DNA of 64,000 nt from Euonymus europaeus (GCA_963580455.1 OY756970.1:3534001-3598000); one strand, 5' to 3'. Positions 46,681-59,669 are shown, counted from the first letter of the stretch. Notes: a model not told the origin generated them from the sequence alone. Made by a program: numbers and translations.

Positions 46681-49600
46681 AGTTCTCCAAGGAGTGGAGG
46701 AAGGATAAAAGAATGTAATGACTAACGAGGTTGTTGAAATCTTGGCATTGTTTGATGAATTTAGCATTTCTGGTGTGAGATGTATTATTTGCTTGGAATT
46801 TACTATACATATTGTTAAACACATGCATTTATGTTCTAGATGTAATCTCTTCCTTCTTAATTGTCATTATTGTTGATTACTAGAGTTTATAGTGTAGATA
46901 ATTTAGTGTTGGATTCCTTTCTAAGGGTTTTCTCTGTTTGACTTGACATCTAGCTCTTTAAGTAAATATATTATATTTAGTATTTTTAAATAAATATTTT
47001 GTTTACGGGTGACTATTACTACTAAAGTTAAATTAAATTGTTCGCATGGTGATTTTATCTTAGCCGAAATAAAGCAAGAATATGAATATACATACGAGAT
47101 GTCAAAGAATATTGAAGTTGGCGATAGATGTTAATTTAAAACCAATATGATATAATGTTTTAGTCAATTAAGATATGAATTGTTTGTTAGTTTAAATGGA
47201 TATTCATAAATTTCTAATAAAAACTAATATATTCTCAGATGTTCAAATCACGACAATTGTTAATCGATTGGGTTCAACAACCAGATAAAAATTAGGATAT
47301 ATCATCATCATTGGTAGATCAGATATCGGTGGGTTTAGTTAAAAATCAATATTACAATTCAAATATGATCGCAGTGACAATTACCAAAGCAAGAAACTCT
47401 CAACAAAGCATACAGACAATAAAAAAATGGACTATCCATTCAAATTGTGTGGGAAGAAAATGAAGCTGGTTAGAACCAGTGCTTTAATAATTTTCCAAGT
47501 ACTAGACTAGACTGTTTTTAAAATCATTACTAAAACTACTGTTATCATAACTAGACTGACCCGTCGGTTGGATCGGTTCAACCGTAGAATTTCAAGAATA
47601 ACGGGTGGGTTCACTTATTAAATCGAACTGAAAAATAAACTGTATTGACCAGTCAACATTCGCAGTCTTCCTAAACCCGCCAGTCTTTTCCTTTTACTTT
47701 ATATTCTCACAATTGATTTTAAAAAATAAAAAAATTAGGCTCGAACGCAACTATGCATTAAACTAGTGCTCCAAGAGCTTGCACGAGAGAAGGCATTGTC
47801 CAATGAATAGTTTCTTTCTTGCTATTGCTTTTATAACAAAATTTTCATATTATTTGTTGTTGTTTTCCGATATGGGATTACACTTTGAATGTAAAAACAT
47901 TATGAGCTCCTTGAGTGGTCCCAACAAATGAAAATTTTGTTAATTGATTCTATATATTTTGAACACGTGTCTAACAATTAGATTTCATTTATTTACATGT
48001 TAAAATCTCATTTTCTCAACAAATAGAAGAAGTAAAAACGATTCTTTTTAATAATCATATAAACTAAGCATCAAATTTAAAAATAATTAGTATTTATATT
48101 TAGAACCTTCATGACTATAAGGTTCAAGACTGGAATATTTTTTTCAAAAAAAAAAAAAAATGGAATATTTACAAATTCATCTTGCCCCTTCAACAATTAT
48201 TATATTATTATTATTTAAAAAATAATTAAATTATTTTAAAATAAACAAGCGGTTCATGCTTTTACCCTTTTGTCTAACCGGTTGAACCTTTAAAAAATTG
48301 TCGCGGGCCACTTCACAAATCGGTTATGATAATACTAACTAAAACAATCAAAAACCATCACTCTCATAACTGGTCATAACCGCTACTTTAAAAACACATC
48401 AAAATTGCTACTCCCATATATACCAAAAAAAAGCCTAAATAATATATTGAGATTCAAATTGTGAATGGCGGTATTACAGTACCAAATTACCAATTACCAA
48501 ATTGAATAGATTCATTCAAGTTGTGTCTTGCAGTGGTGCACTTAATAAGGAATTGGACGAATCGTCGACTTGGCTATGGTATAGTATTTTAGTATGATTA
48601 TCTTAGTTACGGAAAGTGGTAAAGCTTGAACTTATTATATTAGTACACTTGGAGTGTATTGATCAAGACTACGCGTGTGTAAATATTTCTCGTCTGATTG
48701 TATGAAAAATTGTATACTCACTCAAACGTTATGAAATTGTTCATATTCTTAGTTCATGAAAGATGATTGGTAGTGATAAATTGATAATAAATCTTTGAAG
48801 CTTGTTTGCCATCGATTACTACTAGTGATCCTTAATACACTTCCGCATTTATGCGTTTTAAAACACATAATTCGCAACTGGTAGTGTTTTACCAAAAGAT
48901 AATAGATGATGTTTTGTGCAAATCCTTAGTTACATATTTTAGAATTTAGATCCTTCCCCTTTTCTCAAATAGTAACATACTGAGATTGGAGCCTCAGCTT
49001 GCACAATTAAGATGAAAACGATTAAGACTAATCTCAACTAAATTGGATCACTGACCGAGTCAACCAACCACGGTGTTGGCCTAGTGGTGGTAAGGTGCGC
49101 GCTAATATACTATTCCTTTGGAGTTCAATTATAGCCAGATTCATGAGCTCACACACGAATTTTTCATGGACTTATATGTCATCTTTAATTTGTAGGCTAG
49201 TACCCAAACCTAATGGGTTTATCCAATGCATAATTTGTCGGCTAGTATGCAAACTCAATGGATTTATTTCATGCCTTTCTAAAGGCGGTCAAAGGGTAGA
49301 GGCAATAGAGAAATATATACTAGAATTGCAATCGCTATTTGGGGTCAATTTTGGTTTTTGATTTTGGATTTAGGAAATCTGAACCTATTAATAAATCGTT
49401 AGGGTACTGTAACAAAAAATGTCTCAAACTCAATCCTATAACCAATTATAAGTAAGTTTTGGAAAATATTAGTGAGTATTTTTAGTAAAATGATTTGAAT
49501 ACTTAACTTGTATAAAACAATTAAAGTACTTATCCACTAGTTCAATTGTTTATTTGTTGTGATAGATATTTCTTAAAAAATAAGTGTGTGAAAAAAATTA

Positions 49601-50064
49601 AAAATAAAACAGTAAATGAGTACCCGACGGTAAACAATTATGAAACGGTTCTAATTTTAGAAATTTAAATGATTTTTTAAAGAATTTTGGTATGAGATAA
49701 CTTAAATGGAAATTATTTTGGTATTCCATAATTGGAAGGGTACCTGATCCGTTGTCATCTGTAAACCAGGGAGAGAGATGTGTAATTATGTTTTCATCTT
49801 TTTCACTTTCTAGAGAGTATCAAAAATTCAGAATAGATGAGAGAAATGACGAATGACCACTTAAACGGCTAAACCTAAGATTTTTTTCCCTTCCAATTTT
49901 GTTTATCGAATTACCCAAAAATCCAAATTGATAAAATTGTTACCCGAAGCTCTGTCTGATAATACTGGGTTTGTGCTAAACATGACCCGATCATTATTGG
50001 ACCGGATCGATATGACCCGATAGAGACTGGGTCAATCCGGATTTCCGGGACCTGAGTACACTAT
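46681..50064. other. Intergenic, repeat-rich, no gene seen
   Basis: No coding signal. A block at about 47477-48396 starts AGTGCTTTAATAA and ends TTTAAAAACACATC, with GGTCGGTT/GGTTCAACCG-type phrases inside near both ends, suggesting an old hAT-like insertion without a confirmed target duplication. A SINE-like stretch lies at 49074-49300. The remainder is AT-rich. Confidence 0.4.
49074..49300 (+). repeat. SINE-like sequence
   Basis: GTTGGCCTAGTGGTGG gives a good Pol III A box, followed at tRNA spacing by a degenerate B box (GGAGTTCAATTATAG). Inside, GGCTAGTA.CCAAACCTAATGG is partly repeated about 50 bp on. Borders are approximate. Confidence 0.4.
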
Positions 50065-50283
50065 TAGGGGTCGGCATCGGGTCGGGCTGGCCTGAAAATG
50101 TGAGGCCCAAGTCTGAATATTGACTTCGGGCTTCGGGCCGGGCTTGATGCAAATTCTTGAGCCCAAGCTCGGCCTAGGCCCAAGAAGTCCGGGCTTTCGG
50201 GCCGGGCCTTAGGCTTGTTTATTCGGGCTCGAAATTTAACTATTTTTATCATATATTATTTATATACTCATTAAATATTCAAA

Positions 50284-50334
<51 letters not shown>

Positions 50335-50561
50335 TGTGTGTGCAGTGGCAGCAATGCAATACATATTGCACTGTCACAGTGTAATATGTATATATATATA
50401 TTTATGTATGTATATGTAGTTTGAATGTTATATTTTTTGGCCGGGCTTGGCCCAAAAAACGGAGCTCGTGCTCGCCCTAAGCCTAGGATCGGCCTGCTCA
50501 AATCCAATGTTATTTCGGATTTGGACCGGACCTAAACCCGCGGACCGTTTGATGACCCCTA
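50065..50561. mobile_element. hAT-like MITE with AT microsatellite
   Basis: Ends TAGGGGTCGGCA and, inverted, TAGGGGTCATCA. The flanks ACACTATT and ACACCATA match at 6 of 8 positions, as an old hAT duplication would. GC-rich arms (CGGGCCGGGC, CCGGGCTTGG) enclose an AT-rich centre with (AT)n at about 50288-50332 and TA-rich sequence at about 50384-50405. It lies 130 bp upstream of the BRIP-like start codon, so it may overlap that gene's promoter or 5' leader. Confidence 0.6.
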
Positions 50562-50690
50562 CACCATAGGCAAATATACCGGGTCCGGGTTGCTCCACAA
50601 CCATTGTTATTATTTTCTTTTGATCTTATTTGAAAGTGGAGCTTGGTTTAGTACATAAGCGTGAAAATCTGATTGGCAACACAGGGAGAA

Positions 50691-53600
50691 ATGGAAGAAG
50701 CCAACGCGAAGGCATTGCATCAACAGCAACAGCAGCAACAACAACAACAACTTCTACAACAACAGCAGCAGCAAGCACAAAATCAACAGCAAAAGCAGCG
50801 GCAGCAGCAGCAACAATTTCTCCTCTTACAACAGATCCAGAAACAAGCGCAGCAACAGCAGCAAGCGGCGGCGATTTCGCGTTTCCCTTCAAACATCGAT
50901 GCCCATTTGCGCCCGCCGGGCCTTCTTCACCGACCACCCTTCAATCTCCAACAACAAACCACTAGTAGTAGCCCTAACCCTATCTCTAACCCTAACCCTA
51001 GTTCTGGTCCCGCTGTCCCCAATTCTCAGCAACCGCAGCAACAGCAACAACAACAGAGCCCTAATTTACAGCAGCAAAATCCGCAACAAGGGCAACACCA
51101 ACAACAGCAGCAGCAGCAGAAGACGATTCGGTCATGGAGCCCCCTAGAGCTTCAGATGGCATACCACGACGCATGGCGGGTATGCCACCCAGATGTCAAG
51201 CGCCCCTTCTCTTCCCTCGAAGATGCTTGCGAGAGGTTAGTTAATTTTTTTCGGGTCTTCATAACATAACAAAAATGCTTGCTTCTGTTTGGTGGTTGTA
51301 GAATATCGCGCATATTTTAATTTTGATTTCTACATGGATTTATAAATTTATTTGCGCTATATTTTTGTCTCTTATCCCTCTTTCTATCATTGAACTTTTA
51401 CTGGTGCAACCTGCCATGCATTAGTTAGAAGTTGAAATCATAATCGGGTTCATTGGAGGGCGCATTGAATGTTCAGTTTTCTCTTTGGTACTAGATTGGT
51501 CTCGTGTAATGCTTCTGTGATATTTTTTGGTGTATGGTGGATGAACTTAAGTAACATAATCTGAGAATGTGGGTTGGATTAGGTGACCAATTAATGTGGG
51601 ATTTAATTGGCGTTCGTGTTTAGTAGTTTTTGATATATGTAGAAACAGAAGGAACTGTGGTTGTGTTATACCATATGGCACCTTGGTGGAGGTAAATTAG
51701 CTGTTGTTAGTTTACTTCTTTTTTTTTCTTCCCAGTTACTCCCCTATACATGTGCTTATGCTAGAGCCATAGGAATTTATGATATGTACTACCTGTATGA
51801 TATGGATTCGGTTCAAGATAAACTGAGGAATTGACGGTTCAATTTTTGCATCATATGGTGTCAAACTTATTGGATAGCCAGATTTCTTTCTGGAGAGAAT
51901 TCTTATCTGTTGTCTTATTATTTTGTATGCTATGTATTGCTGTACCTTGGAGTAGTTCCGTGTCATAAAAATATGTTTGTTTAAATTCTTTGAAACAGCC
52001 ACGACCTCAGAAAAGAACTTGCAAAGAAATAATCCACTTTCTATAAGGTTTGCAATTTAAAAAATAAGACATTATCTAAAAGTGGAGTTATTAAGGGCCA
52101 TAGGGGTTTATTTTTCTTGTAAGAACGAACTGTATTATCTGAATTCTGAAGGCAAACAGTTATGGCAAAATTGTTGGGACATATGTATGTATTGTTTTTT
52201 TAATTATGTACCAATGCATGTAATTACTTGCAAAATATAGCATCTATATGCATGTATTATTTGCCCTTTAGCAATGTCAACTTGTGTTCTATTCCAAGAA
52301 ATCTCATTTTGTGGTGGATAACTTATTTTGCTCATGCTTCTGAGACAACTATGCTGATGTATGAAGCAACCTTTTTAATGAATTACCTCTTTGGTTTCTA
52401 GACATGATTTTGTAGTTGTTGTGTTACTGTGATCATCAATTAAATCCTTTTCTTTGATGAAAAAATCTCGATAAAAATCTTTAACCTGAGAGCAACACTG
52501 GTAGGTTGTGGCCTGTGGATGTATCAAAGAAAGCATTTATATTTGTAGCTTGTTAGCAGCTTACATTTGGCTATAGCCTATAGGGATTAAGAATTGAAGG
52601 CATGTGTGCATTAAGTAGTGGCAGCTGATTTTCCAGTATGGATATCCTATATTAGTATGTAGTTGCTGCTAATTGCATATCATACATTCACGATTATTAA
52701 ATTACTAATATCTAGGCCGGAAAAGCATTTTTTATAAGATGACATCTTCTTGACTTTCCATGCCATGTATCCAAATCTTCAATGGCACAATGTAATTTTT
52801 TTTTTTGTCGTTTATCTGAAACTTTTTTTCGTTATTCGGGAGTTCTGGTGTGAAAGGGGATTAAATTTAGTAGTAGATGTACAAAAAGGAGAAGAAAGAG
52901 GTTGAAAATAGATGGGGCGAAGTAAGAAGAATAGATGCTGGACTCTCATGCAATCCAAATAATTTCTGTATGGATTCACCATTCTTGTGGTCAACTCCAG
53001 AACATAGTGATCGGTAACACTAAAAGCCAGCCCCGCCACCCACCTCCCCTCCGTACCCCGAATTGGGACGTACGGTACTCTAGCGACTTGGGACGCGACC
53101 CAAGACTCTCAAACGGGTGTCCCAAAAATTTGCTATTGAAAACTTGAAAAATAGAATGAAAAATCAAGTATAATTGAATCAAAACTAAAAGTAAACCCAA
53201 AATCGTCACTAATTAAGTATAAATGTGGAAAGTTTGGGGAAATAGAGGGTGTGAGATTTGAAAACTAGAAAACTGACCTTTGAAATTCAATTACAACATT
53301 GTTTGTTTATGATCAAGGAGGCTTAGGGAGATTCTAAAACCCTAGATTTTGGTAGAATCAAGGAAGGAGTGAAGAATAAGACAAAGTGACATTTTCCACG
53401 AGAGCTGATTTTATTTAGTGGTGATCCGAATAATTCTTCAAACCGTACCACATTCCCAACTAGCATACCAATTAAGCCTATCCCCCCTAACATAGCACAA
53501 ATTAGTCATGTTGTGTACCACGTTTCCGTACCCTTACCACAAACCAGAGTGTACCAAGTTCTTGGTAACTATGCTCCAAAATGTTTTGTACTAAGCTTTG

Positions 53601-54667
53601 ATGATGGTGAATTGGTGATCATGATCTCAAAAAATCTTTCCAGAATAAAAAATTCTTTTTATTCTGGTTCCTGTGACTTTAGATTATATGGTTTATTTAG
53701 TCATACAATGGTCATTTTATGTATTCTTTTATGTGAACATGGAAAATCTACACTAATTCATGAATCTCGTGAATGTGGTTTGTCACTATTAATTAATCAC
53801 CTACAATCAGGAGTGTATTAAATGCACTTTGTGGTTTATTTGTTCACCCTATCTGCATGAAAGGTGGTACATACATAGAAGGCTCTTCTTCCTCTTCTTA
53901 ATTAGTACTTCAGTTAAATGATTTGACTACTGCATAATGGAGTAATCTTTTATATGGCTTGTGCTTTATATCTCAAAATTTTGACGACTCAAGCTCTCTC
54001 TTTTATCCTCTTTACCTTAAAATTTTGCAGGTTACTACCTTACCATGTTGTAGCAGACTACGAAGCAGAGGAGGATGATAGAATCCTTGATTCTGACACA
54101 ACTGGACAGATGCTATCTCGTTCCCAGCAGTGGGATAACAACATTGCAGCCAAAGTTTCTGAATTCACCGCCACGTTTGAAAAACAGGCCCTCGCTTTCA
54201 ACATTATAAACAACAAGCGAGCAGCTGGTGAATTTCGAGCTGAGGAGAGATTAATGATTGAGCAGGCTCTTCTCCAAGACGAGAGACGAGCAATGACAGA
54301 ATTGAAAGCACAAATAGAATCAAGGGAGAAAGCTGGTCGCGAGGCTCAGTTGCGAATGGCAGCCATAGTACAGGCAGAACAAGCTCGAGCTGAGTCGCAG
54401 GCTCATGCTGAATTGATGACTCGGGCACCAATAAGACCAGGTGTCCTTGGTTCACAAGGCAACAATCTTCAGATTGGTCACAACATGGCAGAGCAGGAAC
54501 AGGGTGTTAACCCAGAAGAGGTGATGAATGGATGGGGAAACAACAGTCAGAGAGATGAGAAAGAACCATCTGAAGATTTTTTAAATGATGAAGAAAATGA
54601 AAATGGAGATACAGGCACGCAGGACGAGTGGCGTGAAGTTGGGGAATTTGATTTGAACACTAGATGA
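50691..54667 (+). CDS. GLTSCR-domain protein, BRIP1/BRIP2-like SWI/SNF (BAS) subunit
   Basis: Two exons, 50691-51235 and 54031-54667, giving 393 residues. The splice is AG/gttag to ttgcag/G in phase 2, and joins CER to LLPYHVVADYEAEEDD across the conserved domain. Residues 1-145 are very rich in Gln with several uninterrupted tracts and Pro/Asn patches. Residues about 148-250 form the GLTSCR1-type domain (SWSPLELQMAYHDAWR, CHPDVKRPF, then the second-exon part with SQQWDNNIAAKV). A charged helical stretch follows (about 240-320), with an acidic tail ending GEFDLNTR. Arabidopsis BRIP1 and BRIP2 bind BRM and stabilise BAS-type chromatin remodellers in the nucleus; that role is inferred here. The start is the first ATG of the frame. 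The 2.8-kb intron contains repeat-like sequence at about 53010-53590. Confidence 0.88.
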
Positions 54668-55439
54668 ACCTTGCGAAGGTGCGGGATTAAAGCCTTTATT
54701 TGCATTGGAATAGCAAGTGTTGGTGACTAGAAAATCATGAAGAGGTGTAAATGAATTCATTCTCTTTTAAGTTAATATTTTTAATTATGCATCCTCTATT
54801 GCACCAGTCATGCCAAAACAGTTACTTTGACGTTCTCTTTTTCTAACTTTTGTTTTAATTTTTTTTTATGGGTCATAGTTTGTTGCTGAATCGCCTGATT
54901 TGCTTCAAACTATTAATGATTCTCTCTTGCATCTTCCTAGACTGCTTTAACAGTGTCCTGTCCCAACACTAATTGCTGTGGCAAAGTTTCGGTTCCTATT
55001 TTTTTCCCACTTCCATCCCTCGACTTTATATAGGATTTAACCGAAAAAATAGAGGCAAGAACTTGTGCCTCATTTGATGAGTCTGCAGCCCAAGCACACC
55101 GAATTTTTCCACCTGTCGATAGGGCAGGCACGAAATTTTTTTACCTGTCGACAGAGTGAATTTGGCGATTTTCCCAATGCGTAGTCATAAAGATATTGCT
55201 CTCGGTTCTAATAAGCTGGTTCAATGCCATATCTTGCTATCCCCCAACATTATTAAAAAGAGATCAACGTCAATTGTTACAGTAAAATCATGAAAGCCAC
55301 CCAACTGAATCTGGAAGGAGAAATTTTGGAACATATGAAAGCACGAAAATTGGAATGGCAGTATGTAGCAAACGCCGTGTACTGCTACGATGTTGATTTA
55401 TTCTGGTTTTCTGCATGTAATGCTGCTACCGATGTCGAT
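54668..55439. other. Convergent intergenic spacer between the BRIP-like and VTE4-like genes
   Basis: Both genes end here, so it holds two 3' UTRs. A direct repeat ACCTGTCGA(T/C)AG occurs at about 55110 and 55143. At 55384-55464 a 41-42 bp tandem duplication overlaps the VTE4-like stop. No other gene is seen. Confidence 0.55.
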
Positions 55440-55464
55440 TTATTCTGGTTTTCTGCATGTAATG
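55384..55464. repeat. 41-42 bp tandem duplication over the 3' end of the VTE4-like gene
   Basis: GATTTATTCTGGTTTTCTGC occurs at 55395 and again at 55437, with flanking CTAC.GATGT also repeated. The right-hand copy encodes the last codons and stop of the VTE4-like gene (minus strand); the left-hand copy lies just past the stop. Confidence 0.85.
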
Positions 55465-57581
55465 ATGGCAAACTTAATTAAACCCTTCTTGTATCCTTCA
55501 ATCATTAAAGGCATTGCCAATGCTCCTTTGATCGTCTTGAAACCTGTTGAACACCAAACAGGGCAGCGACTTTATCAGTGGAAAGCATTACCTATGAGAC
55601 CACATAGATGGACCAACTTTTAACTTCAAACAGAGCTGCTACTGTGAATTCTGTCCACTGAAAGAAAATATGCTGCGGATACAGAAGAATCGATTGTTAA
55701 GTACCAGAAAGTAATGTTGAGCTTAATTACCAGTACGCAGCAGTGATGTGAATCCCTTCCAGGTCAAAGCTGAGCGTATTACTGCCGGCCAAAATGGGGT
55801 AACATATTGAGACCAATCTGCAGCTTTAATATCCTGTCATGGTAATATGTGAGGATTATTTTCATGTTCGTGCATAAAAGCCAGGAAGTTACCGAATTTG
55901 AGACAGAATCCGTGGAGGAGACTCAGCGGAAGAAGGTTTCAGGTAGTTCTTTTCCCAAACTATTATTATTTGACTGACTTTCATTACAGAAACTAGAATC
56001 CATGAGCAATGCGGTTAAAAAATTTCAGCAAGTTATAAGACATGATTACCAGAAGTGAATTGGATTGAAGTAGCTCAACATAATTAGCTGCGGAACACCA
56101 GTCAGGAAGATAAAATGCACTACATATCTTGCGCAGGAGCGCTTTCTCCCATGGCTCCAAGGACTGTTCAGAAGGGGCAAGATCCCTATGGCACCAAGTT
56201 ACAATTATTATTGTTCCTCCCGGTGCTGCAACTCGAGCCAACTCATGAACAAACTGCAATTAAATTGAAGGAGAAAAGGAAATTATAACTTGAGATGATC
56301 CAAAATTTACGACAAATGAAAATAGGAGAATTTAACATCAATATTTTCAGCTCAACAATTCAAACTTGAGATTTTATTGAACAAAATAAAAACCCGCCGT
56401 GATGTAGAGATTAAGTAACCTTCTTTTTGTCAGGCATGTGTTCTCCACTCTCCATGGACCAAACAAGATCAAATTGTCCATCGGGAAAAGGTTGCTCCAA
56501 AGCATCAGCAACTTCAAAGGAAACCTGCCAATTCTGCATATTATTACTCCCACCAAAAATTTTGCGGCAATCACAGTCAACAGGAACTAGATCATCATAA
56601 TAAAGAGTAAAGACTGATTATTATTTCTATTAGAGATAAAAATGGAGCTCAAATACCTTGCCAGATAAACCTTGAGCAGCAGCAAGAGCATTGGCCCTTT
56701 GTGCCTGAACAGGACTGAGGGTAATACCTTGGCATCTCGCCCCATATTTTTTAGCCAGGTATCGAGAGCTTCCTCCAATCCCACAACCAACATCAACTAC
56801 ACTCTTAGGCCATTTTTCGGCGTCCTCTGAAAACCCGTCATTTGCAATCAGCAGTTAGATCCTCACTCATACATAAGCACAGTCAGACAAGCTCTACTGT
56901 TCACTGACAGAAGATAAATCTACAAACCTAACACACTTAATTGTTTAATTGTAATCTAATCACCAGTTATTGACTCCTGATTGCCTGTATATGTGAGCAG
57001 GAAACCAAACACTAAAAAACAAATCAAGGAAACATTATTTGGTTTTACTACAGAGTAAACTGTTTGTTTGGCAGTAAAATGAAACAGAAAAATCAAAATC
57101 TGGCTATTTGGTTTTACTACAGGTGCACAGTGATAGTGATTAAGATGCATAGAAAGCAATTTCTTATATATAAATTTATAGAAACCGAATTTTATGAAAT
57201 TGGTCTCCCTCGTTATTGATCTCAGTATGAGAGTAGGAGCGAACCACTGACGCCGGCGAAACTGAGCGCCTCCTCTATCATGCGGAGCTGGGCGGCACGG
57301 TGGTCTAAGATGGAGGCCAAAGCGTCGGGTTCATAGAAGCCATGGTGCATATGGTCTCCCCATAAATTCTCCCACAAGCCTGATGACTCGTCGTACAACT
57401 CTGCTATTCCTTTCTGAAGCTCAACAGTGGTCATCGCCACCTTGGTCGTCATCGACGTAGTCCGCGGTGGAGCAGGGGATGCGCTAAGCCTGAGAGAAGG
57501 AGGAGGAGTTGGTCGGGTATGGCAGTTGCCGAGCAGAGGCGGCGGAGTATGGAAGGTGCGAGGAGGATGATAAGAAAACAT
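55440..57581 (-). CDS. VTE4: Gamma-tocopherol C-methyltransferase-like, plastid
   Basis: Six exons: 57245-57581, 56657-56826, 56420-56524, 56050-56253, 55731-55833, 55440-55543, giving 340 residues (Arabidopsis VTE4 has 348). Junctions are GT/AG and phases agree. Residues 1-45 are Ser/Thr/Pro-rich with few acids, as in a plastid transit peptide. Then come ELYDESSGLWENLWGDHMHH, SAM motif I VDVGCGIGG (123-131), GITLSPVQ, DLVWSMESGEHMPDK, GGTIIIVTWCHRDL and a C-terminus ending ITCRKPE. VTE4 methylates gamma- and delta-tocopherol with S-adenosylmethionine to give alpha- and beta-tocopherol. In some plants close relatives (gamma-tocopherol-like N-methyltransferases) act on alkaloids; the transit peptide and domain details favour VTE4, but this cannot be settled by eye. 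Confidence 0.9.
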
Positions 57582-59669
57582 TTCTCCGCTGATCTTTTCG
57601 AGTAATACCGTCGGTCCAAAATTGGATGGTCTTGTCGACGTGTCAGTTGGCCTTTCTTAAACTAAGAATTTGTCAGATAAGACGTGTGCTGAGGGGACTA
57701 GAGAGATCAATCTTCACAGCGGAAGAGAAAGGAAGAGGAGAATATATTGATATTTTTTCTTGTCATGTGAATAGATGAGGAAAAGACTAGAATTTTTTTT
57801 GTAATTTCTATTATTTAGATAACACTCATAAAAGAAAAAAAAAACGAAAGGAAATATTAATCACAAAGCATATCTAAGGTAAACTAGACTTTTAATTTAT
57901 AAAAATGGTACTTTAATTTTTCATTTTTTTTTCTTCCCTTCAAATGAGCTCAATTTGGGGAGAAAATATTTTAACAAAAAATTAAGAAATTTTTTCTCCC
58001 AATTCTCTTCAAGTTCATTCCTCTTTTTTTTTTTCCCCCCTAAACAATCTAAATAAAGGAAACGAGGGGATTTTTTTTTCCTTTCTTTCTTCTCTTTCCT
58101 TCTCTCCAAATCCCTCAATCCAAACACACTCGTAGAGAGCGTAAATTATGATGACAGCGTATAAGTTGATGTGCAGAAAGAAATTAAAATTATTCTCATA
58201 CATACTCAAATATTACTCTCTACATCAATTTCTACTCTATCATATATACTTTCTATCAAACACATGTGAGTCTAAAATAGCATATAAGCTCTACCAAACA
58301 AGAAGGTGCCTGCCTGACGATCATTTACCTGGTTTAGAAGCTCCATTATTTTATGAGTCTGAGTGATAAACTTAAAAATGATTTTTGGTAGGATTTTTTC
58401 GAATTGTGAAATTCACATGTCGTCGTATCAGTGGATGAGTTTTGATATTATTAGGTTCCTTGTTAAAGAGATCCTAATTCAACAGTTTCTTTTTCTTTCT
58501 TTTTTTTTCAAACTGTAGATAAAGATTTTTAAATTTTAACAAGTAACCTCCAATGCGTTGTGTTTGGTAAATAAATATGTTTGACAGCGCATAAGTTTGT
58601 GTGTAGAGAGAAATAAACGACGATAGCATTTGGTAAACAAATTTACAATTAGCATATAATTTGGCTTATATGGTGGTAATGTATATGTTGTTTCAAATGC
58701 TGGAGTATATGTTATGACAAATGTTGTGGTGTTTGGTTCATTATTACAGGAAAAATATATATATTGTTTCAAATGTTGTGGCTAATTACATACAGAGGTA
58801 GTAGCATAAATTAAAAAATATTTTTCAAAAAAATATATAATTATTTTATAATTTTATAATAGTATATTCATTTATGTAATTTATTATTATATTTAATAAT
58901 ATTATCATTATTAAATATTATATTTGTATTATAATAATAAAATAATAAATTATATAAATGAATCTACTATTAAAAATAAATAAACAATAGATTGTTAAGA
59001 TAAAAGATATTTTGATCATCTGGCTGAAATATAAGAGATAGTTTTGACAATTCGATTTGCAAACAACTTAAATATTGCTCAAAATGCCTTTCTTGATGTC
59101 ATTTCAAAAAAAAAATTAAATTATATGTTGATTTTTTATTGAATATTTGGTTATGTATGCTCTTTAAAATTATTTATTAAACATTATGTAATAAGTTAGG
59201 ATATAAACACTATCAATCACACATATGTTGATGACATCTGTGAAAGTATATGAAATCAATTATGACACGTCTTCTCACAGATTTTTCTTTGTACTTTTTT
59301 TTATATTTTTTTCTTTGTACTTTGGCTTGCTGTTAAACTAACTAAATGTGGCAGGAACTCAAGACAATAGTTGACATGGTCCCATGTGATACCAACATCA
59401 CATTACCCTAAAATAAGAGATGACCCACTGTATTTCTACAAGATGTGCCCAACTTTCCCCTGTTAGGATATGAAGAACTGCTCATGAATCTGACAAACCA
59501 TGAGTTAGGTGGAGTAGAGTTTTTATTTTTGAAGGGACAGAACACTGCACAAGTAACAAGACTCAATCTAGTTGTGAGATATATATGATATAATAGATAA
59601 TAGATGGGACCAACAACTGAACAAGTGATTGGGCATCTTACTAAATAATTTGAGATCTCTTTCGACTTA
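57582..59669. other. Intergenic, AT-rich, no gene seen
   Basis: Includes the presumed VTE4-like promoter (57582 on). Around 58140-58270 and 58540-58780 there are phrases like GACAGCG(T/C)ATAAGTT and GTTTGGTAAA that suggest degraded small transposons. A long palindrome lies at 58855-58972. Confidence 0.45.
58855..58972. repeat. Long AT-rich imperfect palindrome
   Basis: The arm TAGTATATTCATTTATGTAA (about 58860-58879), continuing TTTATTATTATA, is matched in reverse complement by the arm AAATTATATAAATGAATCTA (about 58947-58966), preceded by ATAATAATAAAATAATA. The inner part around 58892-58916 is also self-complementary, so nearly the whole 118 bp can fold. Confidence 0.75.

Noticed and set aside
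50630..50965. Other-frame ORFs rich in Thr/Ala or Val/Ala over the BRIP-like first exon
   Set aside because: They arise from the CAA/CAG repeats read in other frames or on the other strand.
50968..51000. Telomere-like CCCTAA repeats
   Set aside because: Only a few imperfect units, inside a coding exon in frame with a Ser/Asn/Pro stretch. Not a telomere or chromosome-fusion site.
35644..57581. COQ3 and VTE4-like genes as a prenylquinone gene cluster
   Set aside because: They are 15 kb apart, separated by transposons and a chromatin gene, act in different organelles, and are both ordinary housekeeping-type genes. Proximity alone does not support a cluster.
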